50,026 nucleotides of DNA from Crocinitomicaceae bacterium (GTDB taxonomy: Bacteria > Bacteroidota > Bacteroidia > Flavobacteriales_D > Crocinitomicaceae): contig JAQXCN010000034.1 in the NCBI GenBank assembly GCA_029251865.1, positions 1 through 50,026 of the forward strand. Direction: 5' to 3'. Shown one piece after another: positions 36,098-45,172 of this stretch (the first letter of the stretch is position 1; every line of letters begins with the position of its first letter). The notes under the pieces were generated by a model, which was not told where the DNA came from, did not search any database, and saw only the letters and a list, made by a program, of their open reading frames with translations. Both the position numbers and the translations under genes were made by a program.

Positions 36098-36950
36098 CTT
36101 TACCATTGGAAAAGAGAATACTTGGGAACGGCAGTTTTAAAGTGTTTAAGGCTTCTAGAAAACCTTTCAAAAACTTCGACTTAACATTTATCTGAGAAAG
36201 ATCAATGTCTAATGATAGAATCAATTCCCTGTGACTGTCAACACCTCCAAAGCTATTAGCATCTCCTTTCAGTCTTCCTCTAATACTATGTCCAAGGCTG
36301 AGCATTAGCCAGTTAGGCCATTGTTTTACGCCAAGTTGACCCGGGGAAAAACTCAGCCAATAGGTTTGGCCATTGTAGTCTTTAAGCAACGCTTCAATAG
36401 GGTTACTGCCTAAAACGTCAGGCCTTAGTGCTGCAAATCTTGTTTGATGAAAAGAGAATTTCGGTTTAAATATTTGTGAACTGAAATAGTGATCTTGAAA
36501 TATGAACAAACCCATTCCGAGCGTATTAAATGCCAGATCACTCATTGAAAACCCCCAATCCTCGCTAAAACCATCCAAAATTTCAATTGCGGTTAGATAT
36601 CCCATGCTTATGCTTACAGCGGTGTATAGGCTTTTTTTGTGATTCAATCCTGTCCAGTTATAGAGATGTTTCATGCTACGCGTAAGTTGATATACAGTAA
36701 AGGCATGACCCATTTTGTCCATTTGCATCCAGTTTTTACTATCGTTAAAAAGATGAAATGAGGATTGGTTCTCTTCAGCATACCAAACCTTTTGCAAGCC
36801 ATAAATGCTTCCAATGCTAATTAAACCGACCCCGGTTGTAGCTAAAGTAAACCTTCGAGAAGAAAATATATTTTCTTGTGTATCTTTTTCTTTTTGCGCT
36901 TTAAAAGGAACACAAACGAGAAGGGTGAAGAAAAGCAATATGAACCTCAT
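36072..36950 (-). CDS. DUF2279 membrane-associated protein
   Basis: 292 residues. The signal peptide is predicted to end FKA/Q. WMQMDKMGHAFTVYQL, the His-containing helix, ILDGFSEDWGFSMSDLAFNTLGMG and FIFQDHYF match the DUF2279 family (YfiM-like); the His and Asp residues might coordinate a ligand. Function unknown. It has several hydrophobic helices and an aromatic-rich C terminus (ILFSNGKVIARPLYF). It overlaps the convergent cyclase stop by 26 nt. Confidence 0.75.
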   Translation of the reverse strand: MRFILLFFTLLVCVPFKAQKEKDTQENIFSSRRFTLATTGVGLISIGSIYGLQKVWYAEENQSSFHLFNDSKNWMQMDKMGHAFTVYQLTRSMKHLYNWTGLNHKKSLYTAVSISMGYLTAIEILDGFSEDWGFSMSDLAFNTLGMGLFIFQDHYFSSQIFKPKFSFHQTRFAALRPDVLGSNPIEALLKDYNGQTYWLSFSPGQLGVKQWPNWLMLSLGHSIRGRLKGDANSFGGVDSHRELILSLDIDLSQINVKSKFLKGFLEALNTLKLPFPSILFSNGKVIARPLYF

Positions 36951-37000
36951 GCCTCGAATTTAGAGAATAAATCCTAGATTTTAACGTTATGATATTTACA

Positions 37001-37015
37001 TTACTTTTAAAGTAA
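37001..37015. repeat. Short palindrome TTACTTT-T-AAAGTAA
   Basis: Perfect 7-bp arms around one base, in the 76-bp divergent gap between the DUF2279 gene and the LOG-family gene. It could be a dimeric-repressor site, but A/T richness makes chance plausible. Confidence 0.3.
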
Positions 37016-37026
37016 AATTTTGATTT

Positions 37027-37710
37027 ATGGTAAATAGTAGAAAAGATTGGAATGACATAAAGAGCAACGACAGTTGGTCGATTTTTAAAATCATGTCTGA
37101 GTTTGTAGAGGGGTTTGACCGTATGTCGAAAATTGGACCGTGCGTATCTATTTTTGGTTCTGCTAGAACCTCTGAAGATAACCCTCACTATAAATTAAGT
37201 GTTGATTTAGCTGAAGAACTTTCAAAAAGAGGCTATGGGATTATTTCTGGTGGTGGCCCCGGTATTATGGAGGCTGCGAATCGTGGCGCACAGAAGGGTG
37301 TTGGCCCATCAGTAGGATTGAACATTGATTTGCCATTTGAGCAAAATCATAACCCTTATATAGATTCTGCTCACAATTTGGAATTTGATTATTTCTTTGT
37401 TCGAAAGGTTATATTTGTTAAATATTCTCAGGCATTTGTTGCTTTGCCAGGTGGATTTGGGACTCTAGATGAGCTTTTCGAAGCACTTACACTCATTCAG
37501 ACCAAGAAAATCGCAAAACGACCGGTTGTTTTAGTTGGAAAAGAGTATTGGTCGGGTATGACGGATTGGATTAAGAAAACAATGCTTGACGCCGAACAGA
37601 ATATATCTCCCGCTGATTTAGATTTATTTCGACTTGTGGATACACCAGAAGAGGCTGTTGAATATATTGAAGAATTCTTTACCACCCATTCTTTGACGCC
37701 TAACTTTTAA
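37027..37710 (+). CDS. LOG-family (TIGR00730) Rossmann-fold phosphoribohydrolase
   Basis: 227 residues with GGGPGIMEAANRGA and LPGGFGTLDELFEALTLIQT (PGGxGTxxE), the nucleotide-binding and catalytic signature of LOG proteins. They cleave nucleoside 5'-monophosphates to base and ribose 5-phosphate; older databases call them lysine decarboxylases. It is 27 bp before the PASTA gene on the same strand. Confidence 0.9.
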   Translation: MVNSRKDWNDIKSNDSWSIFKIMSEFVEGFDRMSKIGPCVSIFGSARTSEDNPHYKLSVDLAEELSKRGYGIISGGGPGIMEAANRGAQKGVGPSVGLNIDLPFEQNHNPYIDSAHNLEFDYFFVRKVIFVKYSQAFVALPGGFGTLDELFEALTLIQTKKIAKRPVVLVGKEYWSGMTDWIKKTMLDAEQNISPADLDLFRLVDTPEEAVEYIEEFFTTHSLTPNF

Positions 37711-37737
37711 TACTAGAAAAGACCCTATATTTACAGC

Positions 37738-38583
37738 GTGAAAGATAAAATTAAAGCCATATTTCGCTATCGCATTTTTTTAGTAATAAAACAGTTTTTT
37801 TGGTCCAAATCTTTCTTGTTTAGTTCATTGGGGATTGCAGGCATATATGCCGGTATTCTTTTTGGTACGATGAGGTACCTTGATACTTACACAAATCATG
37901 GCCAGGAGGTAAGTGTTCCAAATCTTGTTGGTCTATCATCTGTTGAGGCAAAGCTTAAGCTTGAAAAGCTAGGCTTGAGTTACGAGATACTTGACAGTAT
38001 GTATCGGCCGAAACAACCAAATGGAATTGTCATAGAACAAATGATTGACCCAACCGCAGTGTCAAAGGTTCATGTTAAATCAAATAGAGTTATTGGTTTG
38101 CGTCTTTCTAAGAATAAAGAACTTACAGAGATGCCTGATTTATTATTTGATGAGGTTGAATTTGCAAAAGGGAAATTAACCAGTAGAGGTTTTTCCTGCA
38201 ATATTGAATATGAACCAACAATTGAGGCCGACGGTTCTGTTCTTGATCAAAAGTTTGAAGGCCAAATGATTGATGCAGGGACGCGTATTCCTAAAGGTTC
38301 TGAAATTACACTTGTAGTTGGCCGAAGTGAAATCGGTGTTTTATTGGAGCTCCCCAACCTGGTTGGGATGAACTATTTGGATGCAATGAATTTAATACAG
38401 ACGAAAGGGTTTCAATCTTTTTCAACCATCTGTAACAATTGCGAATCCAAAAGTGATACTTTAAATGCAGTAGTTTTCGGTCAGTCTCCGGAGTTCTATG
38501 AAAATAAGACACTAGAACGCTCAAAACATATTACGATTCTTATCAATGCTGGAGATCCTCCTTCAGAAAATCCTTTTGAATGA
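37738..38583 (+). CDS. Single-pass membrane protein with three PASTA domains
   Basis: 281 residues. The N terminus is basic and cytoplasmic, with one membrane helix (about 20-42). Three PASTA domains follow at about 55-125, 128-200 and 202-280 (VPNLVGLSSVEAK, MPDLLFDEVEFAKG, LPNLVGMNYLDAM). PASTA domains bind peptidoglycan fragments. There is no kinase or penicillin-binding domain. It appears to start with GTG 37738. The stop overlaps the next start by 4 nt (ATGA). Confidence 0.88.
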   Translation: MKDKIKAIFRYRIFLVIKQFFWSKSFLFSSLGIAGIYAGILFGTMRYLDTYTNHGQEVSVPNLVGLSSVEAKLKLEKLGLSYEILDSMYRPKQPNGIVIEQMIDPTAVSKVHVKSNRVIGLRLSKNKELTEMPDLLFDEVEFAKGKLTSRGFSCNIEYEPTIEADGSVLDQKFEGQMIDAGTRIPKGSEITLVVGRSEIGVLLELPNLVGMNYLDAMNLIQTKGFQSFSTICNNCESKSDTLNAVVFGQSPEFYENKTLERSKHITILINAGDPPSENPFE

Positions 38584-40790
38584 AGTTATTAGCTCTACTT
38601 ATTTTCGTTTTATGTTTTTCGTCATCAAACTTAGGGCAATTGCAGCTTGGGCCGTTGACTCAAAATCCCTTTCTTACGGGCATCTATCTTGAAAAAGAAT
38701 TTAGTATCGATAGTACTTTTGTATACGCTACAGATACAATAACGCTTCCTTTTTTTGATGACTTTACTACAAACAAAATACAGCAGTACGCACCTGATTT
38801 TGATAATCCACTTACAACAAGTGTTCTTTATTATTATCTCATTGATCAGGCTACAACACTGCCTATTTCGAATGGTATAGATTTTACAAACCAGGTTACA
38901 TTTAGGCGCTATTATGATCCTGTGGAAGGAACTTTTTCGGACTCTACTTTTAGTCCTCAAGCAGTTAATGTCGCTGACTTTTCATCTTATCCTGTAAATT
39001 ACGAGCCTGTTGACTTGTATCCACCTTATTATGTTTACGATACTTTGAGTCAAGACGACATTTCTGATACTGTTTGGATTGAGTTACCGCCATATACTCA
39101 AGATTCAGTCCGCCAATTTTTCCTGCCTGTTTCAGATGCAAATCAGCTTTGGATTGACAATGAAGTTTATCATAATTACAGGTTTGCGGACCATCCAAGA
39201 ACCTTGGGTGTAATGACCTTCGATGGTTTAGATGCGACGGGTTACCCTTATGCAATAGGAACCACTTCTTCAGGTTATGCTGATGCATTAACATCAAAAC
39301 CGATTGATCTTTCGAGTCTGAGTGTGACAGATTCGGTTTATATATCATTTCTTTATCAGCCTCAGGGTTTTGGCGATGAGCCGGAAGCGACAGATTCTTT
39401 GCTTCTTGAGTTTTATGACTTAGAGAGTAATAGTTGGAATCGAATATGGGGTGATACTGGTAAAAGTGTCGTGCCGTTTCAAATTGTTCATTTACCATTG
39501 TTGAATGCTGCCTACTTCTCCAATGCTTTTCAGTTTCGCTTTAGGAATTATGGTGGTCTATCTGGGGCCTTGGATCAATTTCATTTAGATATGGTTTCTC
39601 TGCGAGAAGCTATTCCCCCTGCTTTTGCAGATACAGTATTTAAAGATTTTTCTTTTGTTTACCCTTTGAACTCCTTGTTAACAGATTACACCTCAGTTCC
39701 GTGGGATCATTATAAAGCTTCAACAGAAAGTAAAATGACGGAGTCTCTGGAGATTGTTGTTTTTAATGGTAGTACTGGTCCAGAAAACTATCAAGATGGT
39801 GCAGTAGAAGTTTCCTACGATGGAAATCTCGAGGGTAGTTTTACACTTCAAGGTTTTACTTTAGCAGAGCAACAAATAAATTACGCTGCATTGGATTTCG
39901 CTACATCTTATCATGATTTAAAATCAGGTTATGAGTTTCCTAGAAACTTAATCGGTCAATATGAAGAATTTGATGTAACTGCAAATGCATCGGCTCAGTA
40001 TCCTAATTATGAACCGAATGATTCCACTGCTTTTACGCAAGGCTTTTATAATTTTTACAGTTACGATGATGGCTCTGCGGAAGCAGCCTTTGGCCCTACT
40101 GGTACTCAAGCAAGATTAGCAATTCATTATGAAGCCTATGAGTCCGATAGTTTAATTGGTGTGAATCTTTGCTTCGTACCCTCTGTTAATGACGTATCCG
40201 ATAAACTTTTTTTACTAACGGTTTGGGATGATGAAAATGGAATGCCTGGAGCCGTTTTGTATGAAGATGATGTTTTTAATCCGCGATCTCCTATTTATAG
40301 TGGTTCAGAAAATCAATATTTAAGTTATTTCTTTATAGATACGATGAAGGTTCCTGTCGGGAATTCCTTTTTTGTCGGGTGGCGCCAACTTGATCCGGAA
40401 CGTTTAAATTTAGGTTTTGATCGCAATATTGATCAATCAGATGAGATTTTTTACAGTGTTGATGGCGGTGTTAGTTGGCTGATTTCTCCTTTCTCTGGAA
40501 GTGCAATGCTCAGACCTATTTATTCTACTGAAATGGATGCTTCGTTGGGTATGATATCACATTCTGACCAAATAGATGTGCTCGTATACCCAAACCCTGC
40601 TGTTAAAGAGATTTGGATTACAAATTCATTAGGCATCTCGGGTACACAAAAAAATTTATTTGATGCGATGGGGCGTATTTTAGTTCAAACAAGAGCTGAA
40701 AAAATAGATATCTCAGCTTATTCATCAGGGGTTTACTTTATTCAAAATCCAGAGTTATCTAACGAATTGGTAAAAGTAATTAAACCTTGA
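38580..40790 (+). CDS. Large secreted T9SS type A protein
   Basis: 736 residues: a signal peptide ending NLG/Q, a long beta-rich Asp/Ser/Thr-rich ectodomain without known enzyme motifs, and a C-terminal type A sorting domain (VYPNPAVKEIWI, NLFDAMGRILV, SSGVYFI). The middle (FYSYDDGSAEAAFG) resembles adhesin-type domains. It is sandwiched, with overlaps, between a PASTA protein and an RluD-like synthase, so it is co-translated with both. Confidence 0.8.
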   Translation: MKLLALLIFVLCFSSSNLGQLQLGPLTQNPFLTGIYLEKEFSIDSTFVYATDTITLPFFDDFTTNKIQQYAPDFDNPLTTSVLYYYLIDQATTLPISNGIDFTNQVTFRRYYDPVEGTFSDSTFSPQAVNVADFSSYPVNYEPVDLYPPYYVYDTLSQDDISDTVWIELPPYTQDSVRQFFLPVSDANQLWIDNEVYHNYRFADHPRTLGVMTFDGLDATGYPYAIGTTSSGYADALTSKPIDLSSLSVTDSVYISFLYQPQGFGDEPEATDSLLLEFYDLESNSWNRIWGDTGKSVVPFQIVHLPLLNAAYFSNAFQFRFRNYGGLSGALDQFHLDMVSLREAIPPAFADTVFKDFSFVYPLNSLLTDYTSVPWDHYKASTESKMTESLEIVVFNGSTGPENYQDGAVEVSYDGNLEGSFTLQGFTLAEQQINYAALDFATSYHDLKSGYEFPRNLIGQYEEFDVTANASAQYPNYEPNDSTAFTQGFYNFYSYDDGSAEAAFGPTGTQARLAIHYEAYESDSLIGVNLCFVPSVNDVSDKLFLLTVWDDENGMPGAVLYEDDVFNPRSPIYSGSENQYLSYFFIDTMKVPVGNSFFVGWRQLDPERLNLGFDRNIDQSDEIFYSVDGGVSWLISPFSGSAMLRPIYSTEMDASLGMISHSDQIDVLVYPNPAVKEIWITNSLGISGTQKNLFDAMGRILVQTRAEKIDISAYSSGVYFIQNPELSNELVKVIKP

Positions 40791-41809
40791 TGGAAGAGGA
40801 TCGTTTAACTTCAGAGCAGGAGGATTTATTTGAGCATTACAAGTTTCAGGCTGACCCTAGGCAAGAACAGGTTAGAATAGACAAATTTCTTGGCGAAAGA
40901 CTGGCCAATACCTCAAGGAACAAAATTCAAATTGCTGCTAGGAACGGAAATATTTTGGTGAATGGTGAAAAGGTGAAGCAAAACTATCGTGTAAAACCTG
41001 GAGATATTGTTTCAATGGTTCTGCCCTACCCAGTAAGAGAATTTGAGCTCAAACCGCAGGAGATCCCAATAAACATTATTCACGAAGACGACAGTCTGGT
41101 GCTTGTAAATAAGGATGCGGGAATGGTTGTTCATCCTGGACACGGAAATCACGATGGAACTCTTGTGAATGCCCTACTTTATCATTTTGATCAACTTCCG
41201 GAGCTGCCATCAGATTATTCAGGTAGACCCGGGTTAGTTCATAGGATTGATAAAAACACTTCAGGGCTTTTGGTGGTTGCCAAAACTGAAAACGCTTTAA
41301 CAAAGCTTGCTAAACAATTTTATGATAAGGTGACATCTCGGAAGTATATCGCATTGGTTTGGGGCGATGTTGAAGATGAAGGAACGATTACGGGTAACAT
41401 AGCACGGTCAAAAAAAAACAGAAAAGTGATGGCGGTTTATCCAGATGGTGAAGAAGGGAAGCATGCAGTCACCCATTTTAAAGTACTCGAGAGGTTTGGA
41501 TATGTAACCCTTGTTCAATGTAGACTTGAAACGGGAAGAACCCATCAAATACGCGTACATTTTAAATGGCTAGGACATCCTCTTTTTAATGATGTAGAAT
41601 ATGGTGGAGATCGCGTTCTTAAAGGTTTGAAAACATCTAAATATCAGAAGTTTATAGAAAATAATTTTGATTTATTTAAGGGGCAAGCGTTGCACGCGCA
41701 ATCTTTGGGTTTTAAGCACCCAGTAACAAGTAAAGACCTTGAATTCCAGGCACCTCTACCTGATTATTTTGAATTAGCCCTGAAGCGTTTCAGGGATTAT
41801 TGTAAATAA
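40790..41809 (+). CDS. RluD-like 23S rRNA pseudouridine synthase
   Basis: 339 residues: an S4 RNA-binding domain (about 25-80) and a TruB/RluA catalytic domain with GLVHRIDKNTSGLLV (catalytic D154), RKYIALVWG and ETGRTHQIRVH. RluD isomerises uridines in helix 69 of 23S rRNA; RluA/C relatives differ in target, so the exact site is not certain. The TGATG stop-start overlap with the upstream T9SS gene implies coupled translation. Confidence 0.92.
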   Translation: MEEDRLTSEQEDLFEHYKFQADPRQEQVRIDKFLGERLANTSRNKIQIAARNGNILVNGEKVKQNYRVKPGDIVSMVLPYPVREFELKPQEIPINIIHEDDSLVLVNKDAGMVVHPGHGNHDGTLVNALLYHFDQLPELPSDYSGRPGLVHRIDKNTSGLLVVAKTENALTKLAKQFYDKVTSRKYIALVWGDVEDEGTITGNIARSKKNRKVMAVYPDGEEGKHAVTHFKVLERFGYVTLVQCRLETGRTHQIRVHFKWLGHPLFNDVEYGGDRVLKGLKTSKYQKFIENNFDLFKGQALHAQSLGFKHPVTSKDLEFQAPLPDYFELALKRFRDYCK

Positions 41810-41831
41810 TGGTATTTTTTCTTTATTTTTG
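41800..41831 (+). promoter_or_regulatory. Bacteroidota promoter (TTG, 21 bp, TATTTTTG)
   Basis: TTG 41800-41802 and TATTTTTG 41824-41831, spacing 21 bp, partly inside the 3' end of the RluD-like gene. The predicted leader of the OmpA-family gene is about 30 nt. Confidence 0.5.
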
Positions 41832-41864
41832 CTTTTCCGCTATAGGAATAACGACTATTAACCT

Positions 41865-43988
41865 ATGAATAAGAACTTAACAATACTTTTATTTCTACTG
41901 ATTGGATTTTCGATATCAGCTCAAAACGGTCCTAAATATATTCGTGAAGCTTATGCTTCGTTTGAATCTGGTAAATACTTTGAGGCAATTGACAAGTGTC
42001 AGTCGGCTTTTACAAAGTTAGGTTCAAAGGGATCCCTAAAACAAAAAGGTGATATGGCCTTTAGAATCGCCGAATCATATCGTCTTCTAGAGCGCTACGA
42101 AAGTGCAAATGAATGGTTAGATGTTTGTGTAGAACTTAAATATTTTGATGTAAATCCCGACATATATTTCTTGAAGGGGGAAACCTTGAGAAAAATGGGT
42201 GATTACGGTAATGCTGAAAAAAGTTATTCTGAGTTTAAGAATATTTCGGATGGTGCCCGAGCAAAGGAGGTTGATATTGCCTTGAAATCATGCGAGGAGT
42301 ATAAGTTTTATGACATGATGGAGCCAGAAATCAATTATGAGGTCAAATGTGAAACTAAAATCAATCGTAAAGAATTTGATATGTCTCCGGCTTTTTCTGA
42401 TAAAAAAGGGTTAAAAGTTTACTTTTCTTCGAGTAGGGAGGAAAGTTTTGGTTCGGGAAGAGATCCTATTACAGGTGAAAAGTACATGGATATTTATGTT
42501 GCTGAATTTGATAAAAATGGGGATCCGACAAATGTAAAATCTATTGACGATGAGGGTATTGTGAACACCTCTGAAAGTGAAGGAACGGTATGTTTTGACA
42601 AGAAGTTCAAGAAAATGTACTTTACACGTTGTCCAAACGAGGAAAAAATGATGTTGGGTTGCGATATCTGGACGGTTGACTTGGTTGATGGAGCATTTTC
42701 AAATCCAAAAAAATTAAATTTAAAGAGTGATCCTACCATTTCTGTTGGTCATCCTTGTTTAACGCCTGATGGTTTAAAGTTGATTTTTGCCTCAGATATG
42801 AAGTCAAGCGGAGGAGATGATTCCTTTGGAGGAAGGGATCTATGGTATATTACCTACGACAAAAAAGCAAAATCGTGGGATTCCATACCGAAGAATATGG
42901 GCGCACAATATAATACAAAAGGCAATGAATTATTTCCATCTATAGGTAAGGGAGGAGAGTTCTTTTTTGCGAGTGATGGCCATAAAGGAATTGGAGGTCT
43001 AGATATTTTCATCTGCATGTCGGGGGAAGAAAAAAACACATGGGGCGCAGCAAAAAATATGGGCTATCCAATTAACTCGCCGAGCAATGACTACGCAATC
43101 ACGAGCAGAGGGAAGAAGGGGTATTTTACATCCGAAAGAAGATTGAACAACGATCAATTTGCACCAGACGTATGGAGCTACAGTATACCTCCGAACTTAT
43201 ATGACGTAAAAGTTATTGTCCATGAATTCGGTAATAAGAATAAAAGAATTTCAGAAGCCAAAGTTTCTTTTAATGGTGATGATGAGTCAGACTGGAATGG
43301 AGAAACTAACGATGGAGGGACAACAATTAAGTATGATGTTAAAAATGGAAAACAGCGTTACATAAATGAAGATGTTACATATTCGATTAATGCAATGAAA
43401 GATGGATTCCTTCAAAACCCCAACGCAACCAAGATAACGACTGTCGGGCTAAAAGAAAGCCAGTCATTTATTGTTGAAATAGAGTTGGTACCCATTGTTG
43501 AGGAAATACGAACGCCTGAAGTACGTTATCCTTTAAACGAATGGTCTTTCATTAACGATGAGACATGTATGTCAAAAGACTCACTTGAATTCCTTTACAA
43601 CCTTTTAAGTACGCACCCTTACATAACGATTGACTTGTTTTCACATACGGATTCACGTTCATCTGCTAAATATAATCAGGTACTTTCCGAGAACAGAGCG
43701 AAAGCAGTTTATAAATTTTTAGTTGAAGAAAAAGGAATTGATGCCAGAAGAATTCAACCTATCGGTAAAGGAGAGGCCGAGCCGGCTTCATGGGTTGATG
43801 AAAATGGTGAAACTGTAGAACTTACAGAGCGTTATATTAATAAATTCCGTTCAGCAGATAAAGCTAAATTTGAAAAGCTTCATCAAATCAATAGACGAAC
43901 ATCAGCACGAATTACGAGTCAAGACTTTGATCCTAATACTGCTGGTTCAGCAAACCCAGAGTGGATGGAGTTCAAGCCACTGAGGTAG
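41865..43988 (+). CDS. PorE-like outer-membrane protein: TPR, WD40/PD40, CRD and OmpA domains
   Basis: 707 residues; signal ends SISA/Q. Order: TPR-like helices (about 20-140), a PD40/beta-propeller region (160-450; YFSSSRE, FASDG, YFTSE repeats), a carboxypeptidase-regulatory-like domain (about 455-560) and a C-terminal OmpA peptidoglycan-binding domain (about 565-690; HTDSRSSAKYNQVLSENRAKAV). PorE of T9SS has exactly this order; OmpA family members with this layout link outer-membrane complexes to peptidoglycan. It has its own promoter. Confidence 0.85.
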   Translation: MNKNLTILLFLLIGFSISAQNGPKYIREAYASFESGKYFEAIDKCQSAFTKLGSKGSLKQKGDMAFRIAESYRLLERYESANEWLDVCVELKYFDVNPDIYFLKGETLRKMGDYGNAEKSYSEFKNISDGARAKEVDIALKSCEEYKFYDMMEPEINYEVKCETKINRKEFDMSPAFSDKKGLKVYFSSSREESFGSGRDPITGEKYMDIYVAEFDKNGDPTNVKSIDDEGIVNTSESEGTVCFDKKFKKMYFTRCPNEEKMMLGCDIWTVDLVDGAFSNPKKLNLKSDPTISVGHPCLTPDGLKLIFASDMKSSGGDDSFGGRDLWYITYDKKAKSWDSIPKNMGAQYNTKGNELFPSIGKGGEFFFASDGHKGIGGLDIFICMSGEEKNTWGAAKNMGYPINSPSNDYAITSRGKKGYFTSERRLNNDQFAPDVWSYSIPPNLYDVKVIVHEFGNKNKRISEAKVSFNGDDESDWNGETNDGGTTIKYDVKNGKQRYINEDVTYSINAMKDGFLQNPNATKITTVGLKESQSFIVEIELVPIVEEIRTPEVRYPLNEWSFINDETCMSKDSLEFLYNLLSTHPYITIDLFSHTDSRSSAKYNQVLSENRAKAVYKFLVEEKGIDARRIQPIGKGEAEPASWVDENGETVELTERYINKFRSADKAKFEKLHQINRRTSARITSQDFDPNTAGSANPEWMEFKPLR

Positions 43989-44001
43989 AAAATCACTTTT
44001 T

Positions 44002-44241
44002 ATGAAGCGAACACTTCAAAAAATATTATTCTTTTTTGAAATGCAATCCTATGGTGTATGTGAGTGGTGGGCCCGCAAATTGGGCATAAGAACGACTCAA
44101 GTTCGTCTTGGATTCATTTATTTTTCATTTGTCACACTCGGTTCACCACTACTCATTTATTTGATTATGGCTTGGTTACTTGAGCATAAACACTACTTTA
44201 CTTTTTCTTCAAAGAGAAAAAAATCAGTTTGGGAGCTTTAA
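44002..44241 (+). CDS. PspC-domain small membrane protein
   Basis: 79 residues. The PspC-like segment GVCEWWARKLGIRTTQVRL is followed by a membrane helix (FIYFSFVTLGSPLLIYLIMAW). The tail is Lys-rich. PspC proteins take part in envelope-stress sensing in other bacteria; here no PspA or PspB gene is seen. It is 13 bp after the PorE-like gene and 4 bp before the SDR. Confidence 0.8.
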   Translation: MKRTLQKILFFFEMQSYGVCEWWARKLGIRTTQVRLGFIYFSFVTLGSPLLIYLIMAWLLEHKHYFTFSSKRKKSVWEL

Positions 44242-44245
44242 GTGT

Positions 44246-45130
44246 ATGAAGATTCTTATCACAGGAAGTAACGGGTTATTGGGTCAAAAGTTGGTGAAGC
44301 AACTTTTAAATAAGAACATATCTTTTTTAGCGAGCTCTAAAGGTGAGAATAGAAACCCTCAATGTCCTAATACACATTACGTTCAAATGGATATTACGAA
44401 TCTCTCACAAGTCTCTGCTATATTTCAAGAATATTTGCCGTCTGCGGTCATTCACACTGCGGCGATTACCAATGTTGATTACTGTGAATCAAACATCTCG
44501 GAATGTAAAGAGGTTAATGTAGCAGCTACAAATATTTTATTTCACGCGGCTCAATCTATCAATGCCCAACTTATAGCCTTGTCAACAGATTTTGTATTTG
44601 ACGGAGTACGGGGAAATTATAAGGAAACTGACGCGCCGAATCCACTGAGTGTTTATGCAAAGTCTAAGTTGGCTGCAGAGCAGCTTTTACAAGTTTCTAA
44701 TTATAAAAATTGGGCAATTGTAAGGACCATAATTGTTTTTGGTGAAGGATATAATTTATCGAGGTCTAATATTGTATTGTGGGCTAAAGAGGCACTTGCA
44801 TCCGGAAAAGAGTTGAACATTATTGATGATCAATTTCGTGCTCCAACTTGGGCAGACGATCTTGCTTGGGCATGCATACGTATTGCCATGATGAAAAAAA
44901 AGGGGATGTTTCATATCTCAGGTCCTGAAACTTTTTCAATTTATGATTTGGTTCTGCGTGTAGCGAAATCTTGTGGCTTAGAGACCGAGTCATTAAATAA
45001 AACGACGAGTGAATCATTAAATCAAGCTGCAAAAAGGCCTCCAAAGACGGGATTTGATTTAACGAAAGCAAGAAAGGAAATCGGTTACAATCCAATGTCT
45101 TTTGAGGAGAGTTTAAAGCTTTTATTCTAA
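44246..45130 (+). CDS. SDR/RmlD-like nucleotide-sugar reductase or epimerase
   Basis: 294 residues. N-terminal Rossmann loop TGSNGLLGQ, TAAITNVDYCE, then LSTDFVFDG and YAKSKLAAEQ, i.e. the YxxxK pair of the extended SDR family (RmlD_sub_bind-like). In RmlD the product is dTDP-rhamnose, but the substrate here is not established; no other rml genes are nearby. I chose ATG 44246, 4 bp after the PspC stop, rather than an upstream overlapping start. Confidence 0.82.
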   Translation: MKILITGSNGLLGQKLVKQLLNKNISFLASSKGENRNPQCPNTHYVQMDITNLSQVSAIFQEYLPSAVIHTAAITNVDYCESNISECKEVNVAATNILFHAAQSINAQLIALSTDFVFDGVRGNYKETDAPNPLSVYAKSKLAAEQLLQVSNYKNWAIVRTIIVFGEGYNLSRSNIVLWAKEALASGKELNIIDDQFRAPTWADDLAWACIRIAMMKKKGMFHISGPETFSIYDLVLRVAKSCGLETESLNKTTSESLNQAAKRPPKTGFDLTKARKEIGYNPMSFEESLKLLF

Positions 45131-45172
45131 TACTAAAAACCTTATCTTCGGAACCATATTTAAACTTAAAAG

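Noticed and set aside
38965-39498. A 177-codon reverse-strand frame inside the T9SS gene
   Set aside because: Its composition (rich in His, Gln, Lys) matches antisense of coding DNA, and the forward gene has a signal peptide and sorting domain.
44180-44245. An upstream start for the SDR gene overlapping PspC
   Set aside because: It would place 22 unrelated residues before the Rossmann start MKILITGSNG; ATG 44246 fits the family.
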